Shown here: positions 38,346 through 47,419 of the stretch, piece by piece
How the letters are laid out: the number at the start of each line of letters is the position of its first letter
Position numbering within the stretch: position 1 is the first letter of the stretch
From: Bacteroidales bacterium SW299
Lineage (GTDB): Bacteria > Bacteroidota > Bacteroidia > Bacteroidales > Bacteroidaceae
Reading direction: 5' to 3'
Assembly (NCBI GenBank): GCA_019550975.1
Contig: SDWH01000019.1
Span: forward strand, 19,943 to 83,942
DNA length: 64,000 bases
The notes under the pieces: generated by a model
Database searches by the model: none
What the model was told of the DNA's origin: nothing
What the model saw: only the letters and a program-made list of their open reading frames with translations
Position numbers and translations under genes: made by a program

Positions 38346-39512
38346 TTAGAATTTACATTTCTTCAAGTCATTGACAATTGTTCCCGAAAATATTTCGCCG
38401 TAACCTTGGGTCGTCTTTACATTGCGATGTCCCAACAGCTTCTGCACCGTTGTTATCTGCGCTCCCAAGTAAATCAACAAGGTTGCGTTCGTATGGCGGG
38501 CGGTGTGGAAAGAGAAATGCTTACCGAGTTTCGCAAGTCCTGCTATGCCCGCAAGATCTTTATTTACAGAAGAATTCAGTTTCAGATTGAAAAAAGAATT
38601 GAGTTTGTTTCTGTATCTGTACAATATATCGGCTGCCTTTCCGTTGAAAAGCAAATACAATGGTATGCTGACCTCCGTGCCTGTCTTGACAGTTTTAAAT
38701 TTCAGCCAAAGTTTTCCGTTCAGCCGGATAATGTTATTGGCTGAAAGATGCGTAAAATCAGAGTATCTGAGTCCGGTATAGCAACAAAAAAGAAAAGCAT
38801 CGCGTGAATGTTCCAACTTTTGATTTTTTCCTGCCAGTTCGAGATTCTCTATCCGCTTCAATTCATCGGGCAATAGAAATGTGTGTCTGCTAGCGCCCGT
38901 TTTGATGACATATTTTTTAAAAGGATAACTTCCTTGGCTCATATAGTTCCGTTTGATTGCTTCGTTTACAATGCTGCGCAAATGGCGCATGTGTTTGGCT
39001 ATAGTGTTAATGCCATAAGCCTTTTCCTTTTGCATGAAACATTCGAAATTCTGGAGAAAATTATAGGTAATGTCATCAAACGAAGCTGAAGGGGCGAATT
39101 GCTCCAGTACATCCAATGTGGTCAGGATATTCTTTTTCGTGCTTTCTTTTTTCATTGAGTTCTCTACCCATTTTCTACCGAATCCGGCAAACAAGTTTGA
39201 ATCGTCATTGATATCGCTCGGGCTTTGCTTAAAAAACGAGAGCGAAACAGGCATTCCTTTCTTCCATAGTTCAAGTTCTTTCCACTGCAATTTCAGAATC
39301 ATTTCGTCAAGCATTCTGTTGAGTTCTTCCATTTGCGGATGTGAAACGATTTCCTTCTTTTTATTGTCCCATTGAAAGGGAAATACATAAATGTGCGTCG
39401 AAATGTAAACTTTGCTTTTGTTCAAATATAATTCAACCTGAATCAGTGCTTTACCTTGCGCGTTTAACTTCTTTTTACGATTGAATACCAAGCGGTAGCT
39501 TATTTTGTCCAT
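38346..39512 (-). CDS. Tyrosine site-specific recombinase (susC inversion)
   Basis: A 388-residue recombinase. The N-terminal arm-binding domain (YRLVFNRKKKLNAQGKALIQVELYLNKSKVYIST) is followed by a SAM-like core-binding domain (about 100-200: FLQNFECFMQKEKAYGINTIAKHMRHLRSIVNEAIKR) and the catalytic domain. Catalytic residues visible: Arg in CCYTGLRYSDF, the HTARH box, GH in LLGHRNVKTTQGYGEI, and the nucleophile Tyr in QGYG. Being inside the segment, it inverts with it and would stay intact in both orientations. Related Bacteroides enzymes invert nearby promoters or susC ends; this is the likely job here. Confidence 0.92.
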   Translation of the reverse strand: MDKISYRLVFNRKKKLNAQGKALIQVELYLNKSKVYISTHIYVFPFQWDNKKKEIVSHPQMEELNRMLDEMILKLQWKELELWKKGMPVSLSFFKQSPSDINDDSNLFAGFGRKWVENSMKKESTKKNILTTLDVLEQFAPSASFDDITYNFLQNFECFMQKEKAYGINTIAKHMRHLRSIVNEAIKRNYMSQGSYPFKKYVIKTGASRHTFLLPDELKRIENLELAGKNQKLEHSRDAFLFCCYTGLRYSDFTHLSANNIIRLNGKLWLKFKTVKTGTEVSIPLYLLFNGKAADILYRYRNKLNSFFNLKLNSSVNKDLAGIAGLAKLGKHFSFHTARHTNATLLIYLGAQITTVQKLLGHRNVKTTQGYGEIFSGTIVNDLKKCKF

Positions 39513-39829
39513 AATGATATTGATTAAAAAATAGGATTGAAAAAAGATAAAAACAACGGATATGCAATGGTTTTATTTATAAATTAAAAGTTAATGTTCA
39601 AATAGCTCATGCAGACACAATATTTGCGCCAAATAATTTTATATGCAAGAAATATTCACCGCAAAACGTGTATTTGGAAGAAAAATCGCGATAAAAGTGT
39701 TAAAAAGCAGTTTTTTGGATACATTTCTTGGAAAATGGTACAAAAGTTTGAAAATATATTTCTATTTTTGCAAACTGTTAGAGTGAATAAATTTTATTAA
39801 TGTAAAGTTAAACTTTAAGAGAGGTTTTT
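39513..39829 (+). promoter_or_regulatory. Outward promoter region of the switch, feeding susC
   Basis: A 317-base A+T-rich leader between the divergent recombinase and susC genes. The -7 element TATTTTTG (39763-39770) fits TAnnTTTG, so transcripts would start near 39777 with a leader of about 50 bases. No -33 box at the usual distance was found. GAGAGG just before the start codon is a possible ribosome binding site. Confidence 0.6.
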
Positions 39830-42800
39830 ATGAAAAGAAAATTGATGCTGTTAATGGCCTGCCTGATGATAGGTATAGGTCTGGTAAACGCTCAAGTCAA
39901 GAAAGTGACAGGGCATGTCACATCTGACGAAGACGGTTTACCTGTAGTGGGCGCATCAGTATTGGTAAAAGGTACTACAGTTGGTACCGTTACCGACATT
40001 GATGGTAATTTTACACTGAACAACGTGCCAAGTTCGGCCGGTACTTTGATCATTTCGTTCATCGGGTTGCAGACGCAGGAAGTTGATATCAAGCCGGTTG
40101 TAAACGTAGTGCTGAAATCGGATTCAGAGGTGCTGGACGAAGTAATGGTGGTAGCGTACGGCACTGCAAAGAAGTCCTCGTTTACAGGGTCAGCAACCAA
40201 CATCCATGCCGACCAAATAACATCAGGATCACGCGAATCTATCGACAAAGCACTCAGCGGAAAAGTAACTGGTGTCCGCATTGCATCAGCTACTGGCGAC
40301 CCGGGATCCATGGGTGAAATGAATATCCGCGGTGTAGGCTCTATCAACGGTTCTACCACTCCGCTTTATGTCATCGACGGAGTGATAATGAAATCGGACA
40401 ATGACATGAGCTATTACGGAAAGTCACAAAGCGTATTGAGCACGCTGAATCCGGACGATATCGAAAGCATGACCATCCTGAAAGATGCAGCTGCCGCTTC
40501 TCTGTATGGCTCGCGCGCAGCCAACGGCGTGGTAATCATCACAACAAAGAGCGGAAAGGAAGGAAAAACCCGCGTATCCTACAATGGAGAAGTGGGCTGG
40601 AACAAAATGGCTGTCAACCAGTTCGAGATGATGAACGCTACAGACTACAAGAATTACGTACGCGAAGCCGTAGCCAACTACTACATGGAGCATGAAGGAT
40701 TTACAGACAAGAATGCCGCATACACAGCAGCAGACACTTACAACGGAGATCCGACACAGAATGTAGGAGTCGGTGATTTCCTGTACGACACAACCGGAAA
40801 ATACAGCACGAACTGGAAGGATGAAATCTACCGCACGGCAGTTACTCAAAACCATCAGGTATCGTTGAACGGCGGCAATCAGAATACGAGATTCTATGCC
40901 GGATTCGGCTACAACAAAAGCGAAGGAATCGTATTGGGCAGTGATTTCCAACGTATATCAGGCCGCATCAATGCAGACCAGAAAATCACTGACTGGGCTG
41001 ACTTTTCTGTAAAACAGATGATTGCATCGACAACGCAGAACGGTTTCCGCGATCAGAATGACCAGGCGCAAGGACTCGGAACAAGTTCGCCGCTAGGCAT
41101 CTTGTTCGCCATGGACCCGACTGCTCCCGTAAAGAACGAAGACGGAACCTACAACGAAAACGCAGGTTACGGACAGGTGAGCAATCCACACCTGATGTTA
41201 GGAGGCAAGGACAGCGACACCGCTATGGAATGGATTCAAAGCAAGATGTTCCGCAGCATGACCAACGCCGAACTGAGCCTGCACTTCCTTGACAAGATAT
41301 TCTTCCGCTCAGTCTTCGGATACGACTACATCGACAACAAACATTTCGAATATTGGGACCGCGACGGGGTCAACGGAGCATCTGTAGGCGGCATGGGTAC
41401 CCGCTATACATTTGAAAACTCTACGCTGACCAGCTCAAACACTTTAACTTATACGGACACTTTCAAGGAGAAGCACAACTTGTCTGTTCTGTTGGGATTT
41501 GAATTGGAGAACCAGAACCTGCTGTCTATCGTAACAGTGGCGCAGAACTACTCAAACCATCTGCCTGAATTGTCTAACGGACAGCCTTCACAAGCATCCA
41601 GCAGCACATACGGTTCGGGCATGCTGTCTTACTTCGGCAATGTGAACTATAACTTTGACGACAAGTATTATCTGTCTGGAAGCTTCCGTCGTGACGGATC
41701 TTCACGCTTGAGCAAAGACAACCGCTGGGCAAACTTCTGGTCTATTTCTGGAGCATGGCGCCTGAGCAAGGAAGGATTCATGGAAGACATGCCTTTGTTT
41801 ACAGACTTCAAGCTGAAACTTTCATACGGAACAAACGGCAATCTGCCGACTGACTATTATGGCTACAAAGACCTGTATATGGGTTCTGGTTATGGGAACA
41901 ATCCTGCAATCTACTGGTATCAGTTGCCGAACGAAACGCTGACATGGGAAAAATCAAAAAACCTGAACGTAGGATTTGAATGGAACATGTTCAACCGCGT
42001 AACTTTAAGCGCTGAATATTATCTGAAGAAAACAACCGATTTGCTCTTCAATGTCCCCACTTCATACGTAACCGGCTTCTCCAGCAAATGGGACAATCTG
42101 GGTGAACTGAAGAATGATGGTGTAGAAATTGAAATTAACTCCAAGAATATCATCCACAAAGATTTTACCTGGAACACCAACTTCAACCTGACCTATCAGC
42201 GCAGTATCGTAGAAAAGCTTCCGGACGGAGAAGACATCCAGTATGGTGACGGACAGATGTATATACACCGCGAAGGTGAATCAATGTACAGTTTCTACCT
42301 GCCGGAATGGAAAGGCGTGAACCCCGAAACGGGATATGGAGAATTCTGGATAGACCCGAATGACCACTCGAAAGGAACAACCACCAACTATAGCGAGGCT
42401 CAGTGGGGCATTGTAGGAAAAGCGCTGCCTGATGTAATGGGTGGTATGACCAATACGTTTACCTACAAAGATTTCGATCTTTCATTCCTGATCACGTATC
42501 AGTTTGGAGGTGACATGTTTGATTATCCGAGCTATTTCTCGCATCACGACGGATACCGCCTTGGTTCAATGGTGCCCGAAGCGGATGTAGCCGGAAATTA
42601 CTGGACACAGCCGGGAGACGTTGTAGACAATCCGAAACCTGTTTACGGAGGAGCCTCCACCGGACGTTCGGACCAGTTCTCAAGCCGTCACATCAAGTCG
42701 ACAGACAATATCCGCCTGCGCGAACTGACAGTGGGCTACAACATCCCTATTTCCAATAAATACATCAACCGTCTGCGCGTGTATTTCCGTGCCAACAACC

Positions 42801-42919
42801 TTGCCATGATTTGGGCAAAGACCAAGCATGTGGATCCGGATGTTGCCATCAACGGATATCGTCAGGCAGATACACCTCAGCTGAAAAGTTGCGTATTCGG
42901 TATTAATATTGAACTTTAA
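39830..42919 (+). CDS. SusC-type TonB-dependent receptor (expressed orientation)
   Basis: A 1029-residue outer-membrane importer. Signal peptide about 1-21 (ending VNAQ), carboxypeptidase-regulatory-like domain about 24-97 (VTGHVTSDEDGLPVVGASVLVKG), TonB box near VLDEVMVVAYG (101-111), plug about 115-235 (RAANGVVIITTKSGKEG) and barrel to the end. It has no STN domain, so it is not wired to a FecR/ECF pair. Codons 68-98 lie in the inverted repeat; everything before them lies in the invertible segment. Its partner susD starts 14 bases downstream. Confidence 0.96.
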   Translation: MKRKLMLLMACLMIGIGLVNAQVKKVTGHVTSDEDGLPVVGASVLVKGTTVGTVTDIDGNFTLNNVPSSAGTLIISFIGLQTQEVDIKPVVNVVLKSDSEVLDEVMVVAYGTAKKSSFTGSATNIHADQITSGSRESIDKALSGKVTGVRIASATGDPGSMGEMNIRGVGSINGSTTPLYVIDGVIMKSDNDMSYYGKSQSVLSTLNPDDIESMTILKDAAAASLYGSRAANGVVIITTKSGKEGKTRVSYNGEVGWNKMAVNQFEMMNATDYKNYVREAVANYYMEHEGFTDKNAAYTAADTYNGDPTQNVGVGDFLYDTTGKYSTNWKDEIYRTAVTQNHQVSLNGGNQNTRFYAGFGYNKSEGIVLGSDFQRISGRINADQKITDWADFSVKQMIASTTQNGFRDQNDQAQGLGTSSPLGILFAMDPTAPVKNEDGTYNENAGYGQVSNPHLMLGGKDSDTAMEWIQSKMFRSMTNAELSLHFLDKIFFRSVFGYDYIDNKHFEYWDRDGVNGASVGGMGTRYTFENSTLTSSNTLTYTDTFKEKHNLSVLLGFELENQNLLSIVTVAQNYSNHLPELSNGQPSQASSSTYGSGMLSYFGNVNYNFDDKYYLSGSFRRDGSSRLSKDNRWANFWSISGAWRLSKEGFMEDMPLFTDFKLKLSYGTNGNLPTDYYGYKDLYMGSGYGNNPAIYWYQLPNETLTWEKSKNLNVGFEWNMFNRVTLSAEYYLKKTTDLLFNVPTSYVTGFSSKWDNLGELKNDGVEIEINSKNIIHKDFTWNTNFNLTYQRSIVEKLPDGEDIQYGDGQMYIHREGESMYSFYLPEWKGVNPETGYGEFWIDPNDHSKGTTTNYSEAQWGIVGKALPDVMGGMTNTFTYKDFDLSFLITYQFGGDMFDYPSYFSHHDGYRLGSMVPEADVAGNYWTQPGDVVDNPKPVYGGASTGRSDQFSSRHIKSTDNIRLRELTVGYNIPISNKYINRLRVYFRANNLAMIWAKTKHVDPDVAINGYRQADTPQLKSCVFGINIEL
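40031..40122 (+). repeat. Inverted repeat copy B (in expressed susC), 92 bases
   Basis: Perfect 92-base match to the complement of 37775-37866. On the right, the sequence diverges immediately after ATCGGA (TTCAGAGG here, CGATGAGA in the silent gene). Confidence 0.95.
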
Positions 42920-42933
42920 AAAACGACGAAACA

Positions 42934-44361
42934 ATGAAGAAATTACATTACATAGCAGCATTCGCACTGGGACTGGCCGCCGTTTCCTGCGATGTACTTG
43001 ATAAAGAGCCCTCCAACTCATGGGAGTCCTCGACTGCCATTCAAAGCTATGATGATCTGGTGTATGCTGTAAATGGCGTATACGAAAGCCAGACAAGCGC
43101 CATAGACAACGGATCGAACTACAGGGGAAGTTATGCCGGCGACTTCACTCTCTACGCAGATATGAAAGGAAGCGACTACCAGTGCCTCGGAAACAATAAT
43201 CAGGCAACCGATGTATCCAGGTATCAGGCCACTCCTTCAGGAAGCGTTTCGGCAGACAACTTCTATAAACGGTTCTATCTTTCCATTGCACGCGTCAACA
43301 AAGTGCTGGAAGGAGTGAAAGAAGCAGGGCTTGAAGGAGAAGATGTAAACGCTCAGTTGGGCGAACTTTATGCGCTGAGAGCTTTATTCCATTTCGATTT
43401 GGCGCGTCTGTTCGCGAAACTTCCTTCTACAGTGGACGACTGGGAAAACGAACCGGGAATCGTGCTTTCCCTGGAAACCCATGACTCGGACTACATAGGA
43501 ACACGCTCCAGCCTGAAAGCTACTTACGAAGCGATTATCAGCGATTTAGGAACAGCCTTAGGTTATCTTCAGTCTGCTACCACAACGAATAACGGACACT
43601 TCAACTACTGGGGAGCTCTTGCACTGCGCGCCCGTGTGTATCTGTACATGGACAATTGCGGAGGAACAGACTATAACTCGCTTGCTCTTCAGGATGCTGA
43701 GGAGGTAATCGGTTCAGGCGTCTACTCTCTTTACGAAAGGGATGACTATGCAGGCGTATGGGGCAGCGAATATACCTCAGAGAGCATCTTTGAAATTCAG
43801 GTAACTTCTCTCTACAATCCACAACGCAATTCGCTGGGATACTATACCCACGCAGAGGGCTATGCAGAAGCAGCACTGAGCACAAGTTTCCAGACCTTCC
43901 TGAACGAACACTCGGGCGACATCCGCAGCACAGTTGTGGCAACAGAACAGGATGGAAACATCAGCGGCACTTTCTCGCAGAAGTATCCGGGACGTAACGG
44001 AGAGATTTACGTGAATAACCCAAAGGTTATCCGCCTGTCGGAAATGTACCTGATTGCAGCAGAGGCAGCATTGAAAGCAAATTCCGGAAACGCAGCCTCA
44101 TACATCAATCAGCTGCGCGAGAAACGAATCGAAAGCTATTCGGATGTATCCAGCATTACTTTGGACGAAATTCTGGACGAACGTCGTTTGGAACTGAATG
44201 GCGAAGGACACATGGCATGGGATATGTGGCGAAACAAAAAGTCTGTAAACAATCCGTATGCAGGAGAAATCACATATGATGATTACCGCACTGTTTTGCC
44301 GATACCTCAAGCAGAAATCAATGTTTCTAAAGGTTCCTTGAAACAAAACCAGGGCTATTAA
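42934..44361 (+). CDS. SusD-like lipoprotein (SusD_RagB type), partner of the expressed SusC
   Basis: A 475-residue outer-membrane lipoprotein. The signal ends AAVSCDVLDKEPS. It has the standard SusD N-terminal TPR-like part (ARVNKVLEGVKEA, LGELYALRALFHFDLARLFAKLP) and the C-terminal RagB part (PKVIRLSEMYLIAAEAALKAN, LDEILDERRLELNGEGHMAWDMWRNKK, TVLPIPQAEINVS). This is a different branch from the silent SusD, so the switch exchanges both halves of the transporter. No glycosidase gene follows; a terminator comes next. Confidence 0.94.
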   Translation: MKKLHYIAAFALGLAAVSCDVLDKEPSNSWESSTAIQSYDDLVYAVNGVYESQTSAIDNGSNYRGSYAGDFTLYADMKGSDYQCLGNNNQATDVSRYQATPSGSVSADNFYKRFYLSIARVNKVLEGVKEAGLEGEDVNAQLGELYALRALFHFDLARLFAKLPSTVDDWENEPGIVLSLETHDSDYIGTRSSLKATYEAIISDLGTALGYLQSATTTNNGHFNYWGALALRARVYLYMDNCGGTDYNSLALQDAEEVIGSGVYSLYERDDYAGVWGSEYTSESIFEIQVTSLYNPQRNSLGYYTHAEGYAEAALSTSFQTFLNEHSGDIRSTVVATEQDGNISGTFSQKYPGRNGEIYVNNPKVIRLSEMYLIAAEAALKANSGNAASYINQLREKRIESYSDVSSITLDEILDERRLELNGEGHMAWDMWRNKKSVNNPYAGEITYDDYRTVLPIPQAEINVSKGSLKQNQGY

Positions 44362-44403
44362 CACGCAAAAGGGCATGCCGCAACATGCCCGCATACCAAT
44401 ATC

Positions 44404-44452
44404 AAACTTACCCAAGATTGCAAACGCAAGATTCTTGGGTAAGTTTATTTTT
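44404..44452 (+). terminator. Terminator of the expressed susC-susD operon
   Basis: Perfect 14-base arms (44404-44417 and 44433-44446) followed by a T-rich run. A smaller hairpin, GGGCATG/CATGCCC, precedes it at 44371-44390. Confidence 0.88.
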
Positions 44453-44627
44453 TACAGCCACCTCTGGTCGTGACGGCTTTCGGTTACAGTTCCGGCATCT
44501 GCCACAGAATACAATGCGACAAAGCGCGATACGACACATAAGGGTCAAAAGAAAGAGTCCGACTCATGCCGGACCCTCACTCAATACAAAACTCTATTTC
44601 TTCCTGATCTTCAGAAACGTCCAATAA

Positions 44628-45482
44628 TCAGCGAACTTGAATTACCAAATACCTTGATACACTCCAAAAAGCGCTGGGATTCGTAATCTTAAGCGTCAAC
44701 TGGTTCTTATCGTCCTTAACCAGCTCATACGAACCCACAGGGTGAGTGGTCAACAACTCGGCACGTTTGGAATACAATTTGATTTCTTTATCCTTGCGGA
44801 TATCGATTTGAGTAAAATAATCCTTGTTGAACTCATTGTCTTTCAACACATCGCCGCGCTTGAGAATCTTCTGGTCTTTCAACTCAGATTTTGTACCGAA
44901 CACATACCATGCAGTGTTAAGTGCCTTGTCCTGAGCCTCAACCGTTTTAGCTTTCGCTTCATTCTCTGCACTAAGTTCATCTACATTCTTGTTCAAATCC
45001 ATCACCGCTTCATCAAGTTCAGCGATACGGATGTTCTTAGAAGCCAGTTCAGCCTGGAGCGTTTCGATTTGCTGCTGCTTGGCATTCAGTTCAGCGGTCA
45101 GATTCTTGATAGCCTTGCGCAGCTGTGCCGACTGATAATTGCTGTTCTTGAGCTGTTCCTCCAGTTTAGCTATCTGCTCACGGTTGGACTTCAGTTTGTC
45201 ACTGATAAAACGGATATCCTCTTTAATCTTATCAGCCGACGACTGGCTCTCCAATGTGCCGCCCTGTAAATCCACACGATTCTCCGCTTCATTGATTTCA
45301 CGGAATCCCTCTTGAATCTCATTGAAAGATCCCATAATTTCATCCAGCTCAGCATCTCTGTTCGAAAGTTCAAGCATCAGCGAATCGTTCTGCGCCTGTA
45401 ACGCATCCTTATTCTGCCCCATATTGTTGCACGAAGCCAACAGTGCGGCCATACAGCATACAGATAACACAATCTTTTTCAT
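44628..45482 (-). CDS. Coiled-coil lipoprotein, Cbp1-like
   Basis: A 284-residue lipoprotein (LLASCNNMGQ signal). Residues about 25-190 form a long coiled coil full of heptads (KSNREQIAKLEEQLKN, KNLTAELNAKQQQIETLQAEL). A conserved C-terminal globular part (about 195-284) contains WYVFGTKSELKDQKI. Size and layout resemble the B. fragilis Cbp1 collagen-binding glycoprotein family; I am not certain of that match, and collagen binding is not shown by the sequence. NDSL near residue 33 fits the Bacteroides O-glycosylation motif D-S/T-small. It stands alone, convergent with the susC-susD operon. Confidence 0.7.
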   Translation of the reverse strand: MKKIVLSVCCMAALLASCNNMGQNKDALQAQNDSLMLELSNRDAELDEIMGSFNEIQEGFREINEAENRVDLQGGTLESQSSADKIKEDIRFISDKLKSNREQIAKLEEQLKNSNYQSAQLRKAIKNLTAELNAKQQQIETLQAELASKNIRIAELDEAVMDLNKNVDELSAENEAKAKTVEAQDKALNTAWYVFGTKSELKDQKILKRGDVLKDNEFNKDYFTQIDIRKDKEIKLYSKRAELLTTHPVGSYELVKDDKNQLTLKITNPSAFWSVSRYLVIQVR

Positions 45483-45508
45483 AGACTTCAGTTTTTATGA
45501 ATTTATAA

Positions 45509-46183
45509 TTAGTCTTCTTTACCACCTACAATTATGACAATTTCACCTTTAGGTTCTTTTTCCTGAAAATGCGCAATAACTTCTTGCAGCGATCCCCTGA
45601 CACATTCTTCATGCACCTTGGAAATTTCCCTGCAAACAGCCACCGGCCGCTCCATGCCAAAATATTCGGCAAACTGTGAAAGAGTCTTTACCAAACGATA
45701 GGGCGATTCGTAAAAGACCATCGTCCGGGTTTCATCTTTCAAAGCATTAAGACGAGTCATGCGCCCTTTTTTCTGAGGAAGAAATCCTTCAAAGCAGAAA
45801 CGCTCGTCCGGCAATCCCGAAGACACCAATGCCGGCACAAATGCTGTGGCACCGGGAAGACACTGCACGTCAACTCCGTTTCTTACACACTCACGCACGA
45901 TCAAGAAACCGGGATCTGAAATGGCAGGCGTTCCTGCATCCGAAATCAAGGCTACATTCTCTCCGCCTTTAATCCGACTGACAATCCCTTCAACCGTCTG
46001 GTGCTCATTGAACTTGTGATGCGACTGCATGGCATTCTTGATCCCATAATGCTTCAAAAGAATACCCGACGTGCGAGTATCCTCAGCCAAAATCAAATCA
46101 GCCTCTTTCAACACCCGAATGGCACGCAAAGTTATGTCCTCAAGATTTCCCACCGGAGTGGGCACTACATATAGTCTACCCAT
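45509..46183 (-). CDS. rsmI: 16S rRNA (cytidine-1402 2'-O) methyltransferase RsmI
   Basis: A 224-residue SAM-dependent methyltransferase acting on the ribosomal P-site nucleotide C1402. The tetrapyrrole-methylase fold is complete: GRLYVVPTPVGNLEDIT at the start, ILAEDTRTSGILLKHYGI, VALISDAGTPAISDPGFLIV, LPGATAFVPALVSSGLP and RPVAVCREISKVHEE. The start at MGRLYVV is chosen because homologues begin there; the longer frame includes the promoter. The C-terminus lacks the extra helical domain of longer RsmI proteins, which is common in Bacteroidetes. Confidence 0.95.
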   Translation of the reverse strand: MGRLYVVPTPVGNLEDITLRAIRVLKEADLILAEDTRTSGILLKHYGIKNAMQSHHKFNEHQTVEGIVSRIKGGENVALISDAGTPAISDPGFLIVRECVRNGVDVQCLPGATAFVPALVSSGLPDERFCFEGFLPQKKGRMTRLNALKDETRTMVFYESPYRLVKTLSQFAEYFGMERPVAVCREISKVHEECVRGSLQEVIAHFQEKEPKGEIVIIVGGKED

Positions 46184-46205
46184 AGCTAAAACTAGTCTTA
46201 TAGAA

Positions 46206-46213
46206 CAAAGGTA
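46206..46213 (-). promoter_or_regulatory. -7 element upstream of rsmI
   Basis: Minus strand TACCTTTG, with a TTG 18 bases further upstream (46232-46234). It supports the start at 46183. Confidence 0.6.
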
Positions 46214-46324
46214 AAAAGAAAATGCATCCATCAATGAAAATCGGCTAATATTTAACAGATGTTTCACCTTTCACTTTTCTGAAACATGACAAGCTGAAAT
46301 TCTTTATAATTCAGAGTTAAATTG

Positions 46325-46332
46325 TATTTTTG
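46325..46332 (+). promoter_or_regulatory. -7 element upstream of tdk
   Basis: TATTTTTG matches TAnnTTTG. Transcription near 46339 excludes the upstream start at 46330 and favours [11 protein letters not shown] at 46354. Confidence 0.55.
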
Positions 46333-46353
46333 CAGCATAAAAATCAAAATACA

Positions 46354-46944
46354 ATGAATCTGTTTACAGAAGATATGAAAGAAGAAACAGCCAGCAGAGG
46401 ACGCATTGAAGTTATTTGCGGCTCAATGTTCTCTGGCAAGACTGAAGAACTTATCCGGCGTCTGAAACGTGCGAAATTCGCCCACCAGCGAGTTGAAATA
46501 TTCAAACCTGCAATCGACACCCGGTATTCGGAACAAGACGTGGTGTCACACGACAACAACACCATCCACTCTACTCCCATCGAATCATCAGGAAGTATCC
46601 TGCTGTTCACCTCAGAAATTGATGTCGTCGGAATAGATGAAGCGCAATTCTTCGATGACGGACTTGTACATGTATGCAACGAACTCGCCAACCAAGGAAT
46701 CCGGGTTATAGTGGCTGGGCTGGATATGGATTACAAAGGAATACCTTTCGGACCAATACCTGCCCTTTGTGCCATCGCTGATGAAGTGACAAAGGTTCAC
46801 GCCATATGCGTCAAATGCGGCAATCTGGCCTATCTGTCGCACCGTACCGTAAAAAATGACAAACGTGTCTTATTGGGAGAACAGGAGGAATACGAACCTT
46901 TATGCAGACGCTGCTACCAGAAAGCCGTAAAAGAAGGGAAGTAA
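46354..46944 (+). CDS. tdk: Thymidine kinase
   Basis: A 196-residue kinase that phosphorylates thymidine with ATP in the salvage pathway. Walker A is [14 protein letters not shown], the Walker B-like strand is [13 protein letters not shown], and the lasso region [14 protein letters not shown] and the zinc site (CVKCG ... CRRCY) are complete. This is the type II (bacterial/human TK1-like) family at normal length. Confidence 0.97.
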   Translation: MNLFTEDMKEETASRGRIEVICGSMFSGKTEELIRRLKRAKFAHQRVEIFKPAIDTRYSEQDVVSHDNNTIHSTPIESSGSILLFTSEIDVVGIDEAQFFDDGLVHVCNELANQGIRVIVAGLDMDYKGIPFGPIPALCAIADEVTKVHAICVKCGNLAYLSHRTVKNDKRVLLGEQEEYEPLCRRCYQKAVKEGK

Positions 46945-47038
46945 AGCATGAGCAACAACAAATGCGGTCCTGTTTCGACAGATTTAGGTTTAAATACATC
47001 AGGAAAATAACAAAAGCACATAAAAAACAATGATAAAA

Positions 47039-47070
47039 TTTGGCAGTTTGCAACAAAGTCCCTACCTTTG
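47039..47070 (+). promoter_or_regulatory. tRNA-Lys promoter
   Basis: TTTG (47039-47042), 20 bases, TACCTTTG (47063-47070): both Bacteroides promoter elements at consensus spacing, 33 bases before the tRNA. Confidence 0.75.
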
Positions 47071-47103
47071 CACACGCTATCAGAAATGACAGCAAGAGGG
47101 TTT

Positions 47104-47176
47104 GATTCGCTAGCTCAGCAGGTAGAGCACAACACTTTTAATGTTGGGGTCTTGGGTTCGAGCCCCAAGCGGATCA
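47104..47176 (+). tRNA. tRNA-Lys (anticodon TTT)
   Basis: A 73-base cloverleaf. The acceptor arms GATTCGC and GCGGATC pair with one G-T pair, the discriminator is A, the anticodon loop is CTTTTAA, and the TpsiC arm holds GGTTCGAG. The last 14 bases overlap the left attachment repeat of the island, so the gene is kept intact by the integrated copy. Confidence 0.97.
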
Positions 47177-47177
47177 C
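47163..47177 (+). other. attL core (3' end of tRNA-Lys)
   Basis: CCCCAAGCGGATCAC, directly repeated at 62220-62234. Position at the tRNA 3' end is the classic site for tyrosine-integrase elements. Confidence 0.85.
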
Positions 47178-47199
47178 TCAAACAAAAAGCAAAACAATG

Positions 47200-47240
47200 A
47201 AAACCGCTGATAATTAATAATTATCAGCGGTTTTTCTTTT
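47200..47240 (+). terminator. Terminator inside the left end of the island
   Basis: Near-perfect palindrome (arms 47200-47216 and 47218-47234, AAAACCGCTGATAATTA) followed by T-rich sequence. It now ends tRNA-Lys transcription. Confidence 0.85.
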
Positions 47241-47281
47241 TATCCATACCGCAAATTGAAGCAGAATACCGCATCTTACTG

Positions 47282-47346
47282 GAGGTGAAATAGGTGGACT
47301 TAATTTCCACATAAAAACAAGTCCACCTGATTGGATTATATTTCAC
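47282..47346. repeat. Left arm-type site of the island with nested dyads
   Basis: GAGGTGAAATAGGTGGACT (47282-47300) recurs at 62142-62160. Here it is also part of nested inverted repeats: AGGTGGACTT (47292-47301) with AAGTCCACCT (47319-47328), and GTGAAATA (47285-47292) with TATTTCAC (47339-47346). Likely integrase or excisionase binding sites. Confidence 0.65.
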
Positions 47347-47419
47347 TGATTCTCTGCGTTTTGCATAAAACAAACTCTTTTCAAAACATGTATTTTTACA
47401 CCATCAAAAAAAGAAGAGT

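Larger units (their letters stand above)
37775..40122. mobile_element. Invertible DNA segment of a SusC/SusD phase switch
   Basis: A 2.35-kb segment bounded by 92-base perfect inverted repeats. Inside are a tyrosine recombinase gene, a promoter facing outward to the right, and the start codon, signal peptide and N-terminal domain of susC. Inversion would move the promoter and N-terminus from the right-hand susC to the left-hand one, keeping the frame. Similar SusC switches are known in B. fragilis and B. thetaiotaomicron. Confidence 0.9.
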
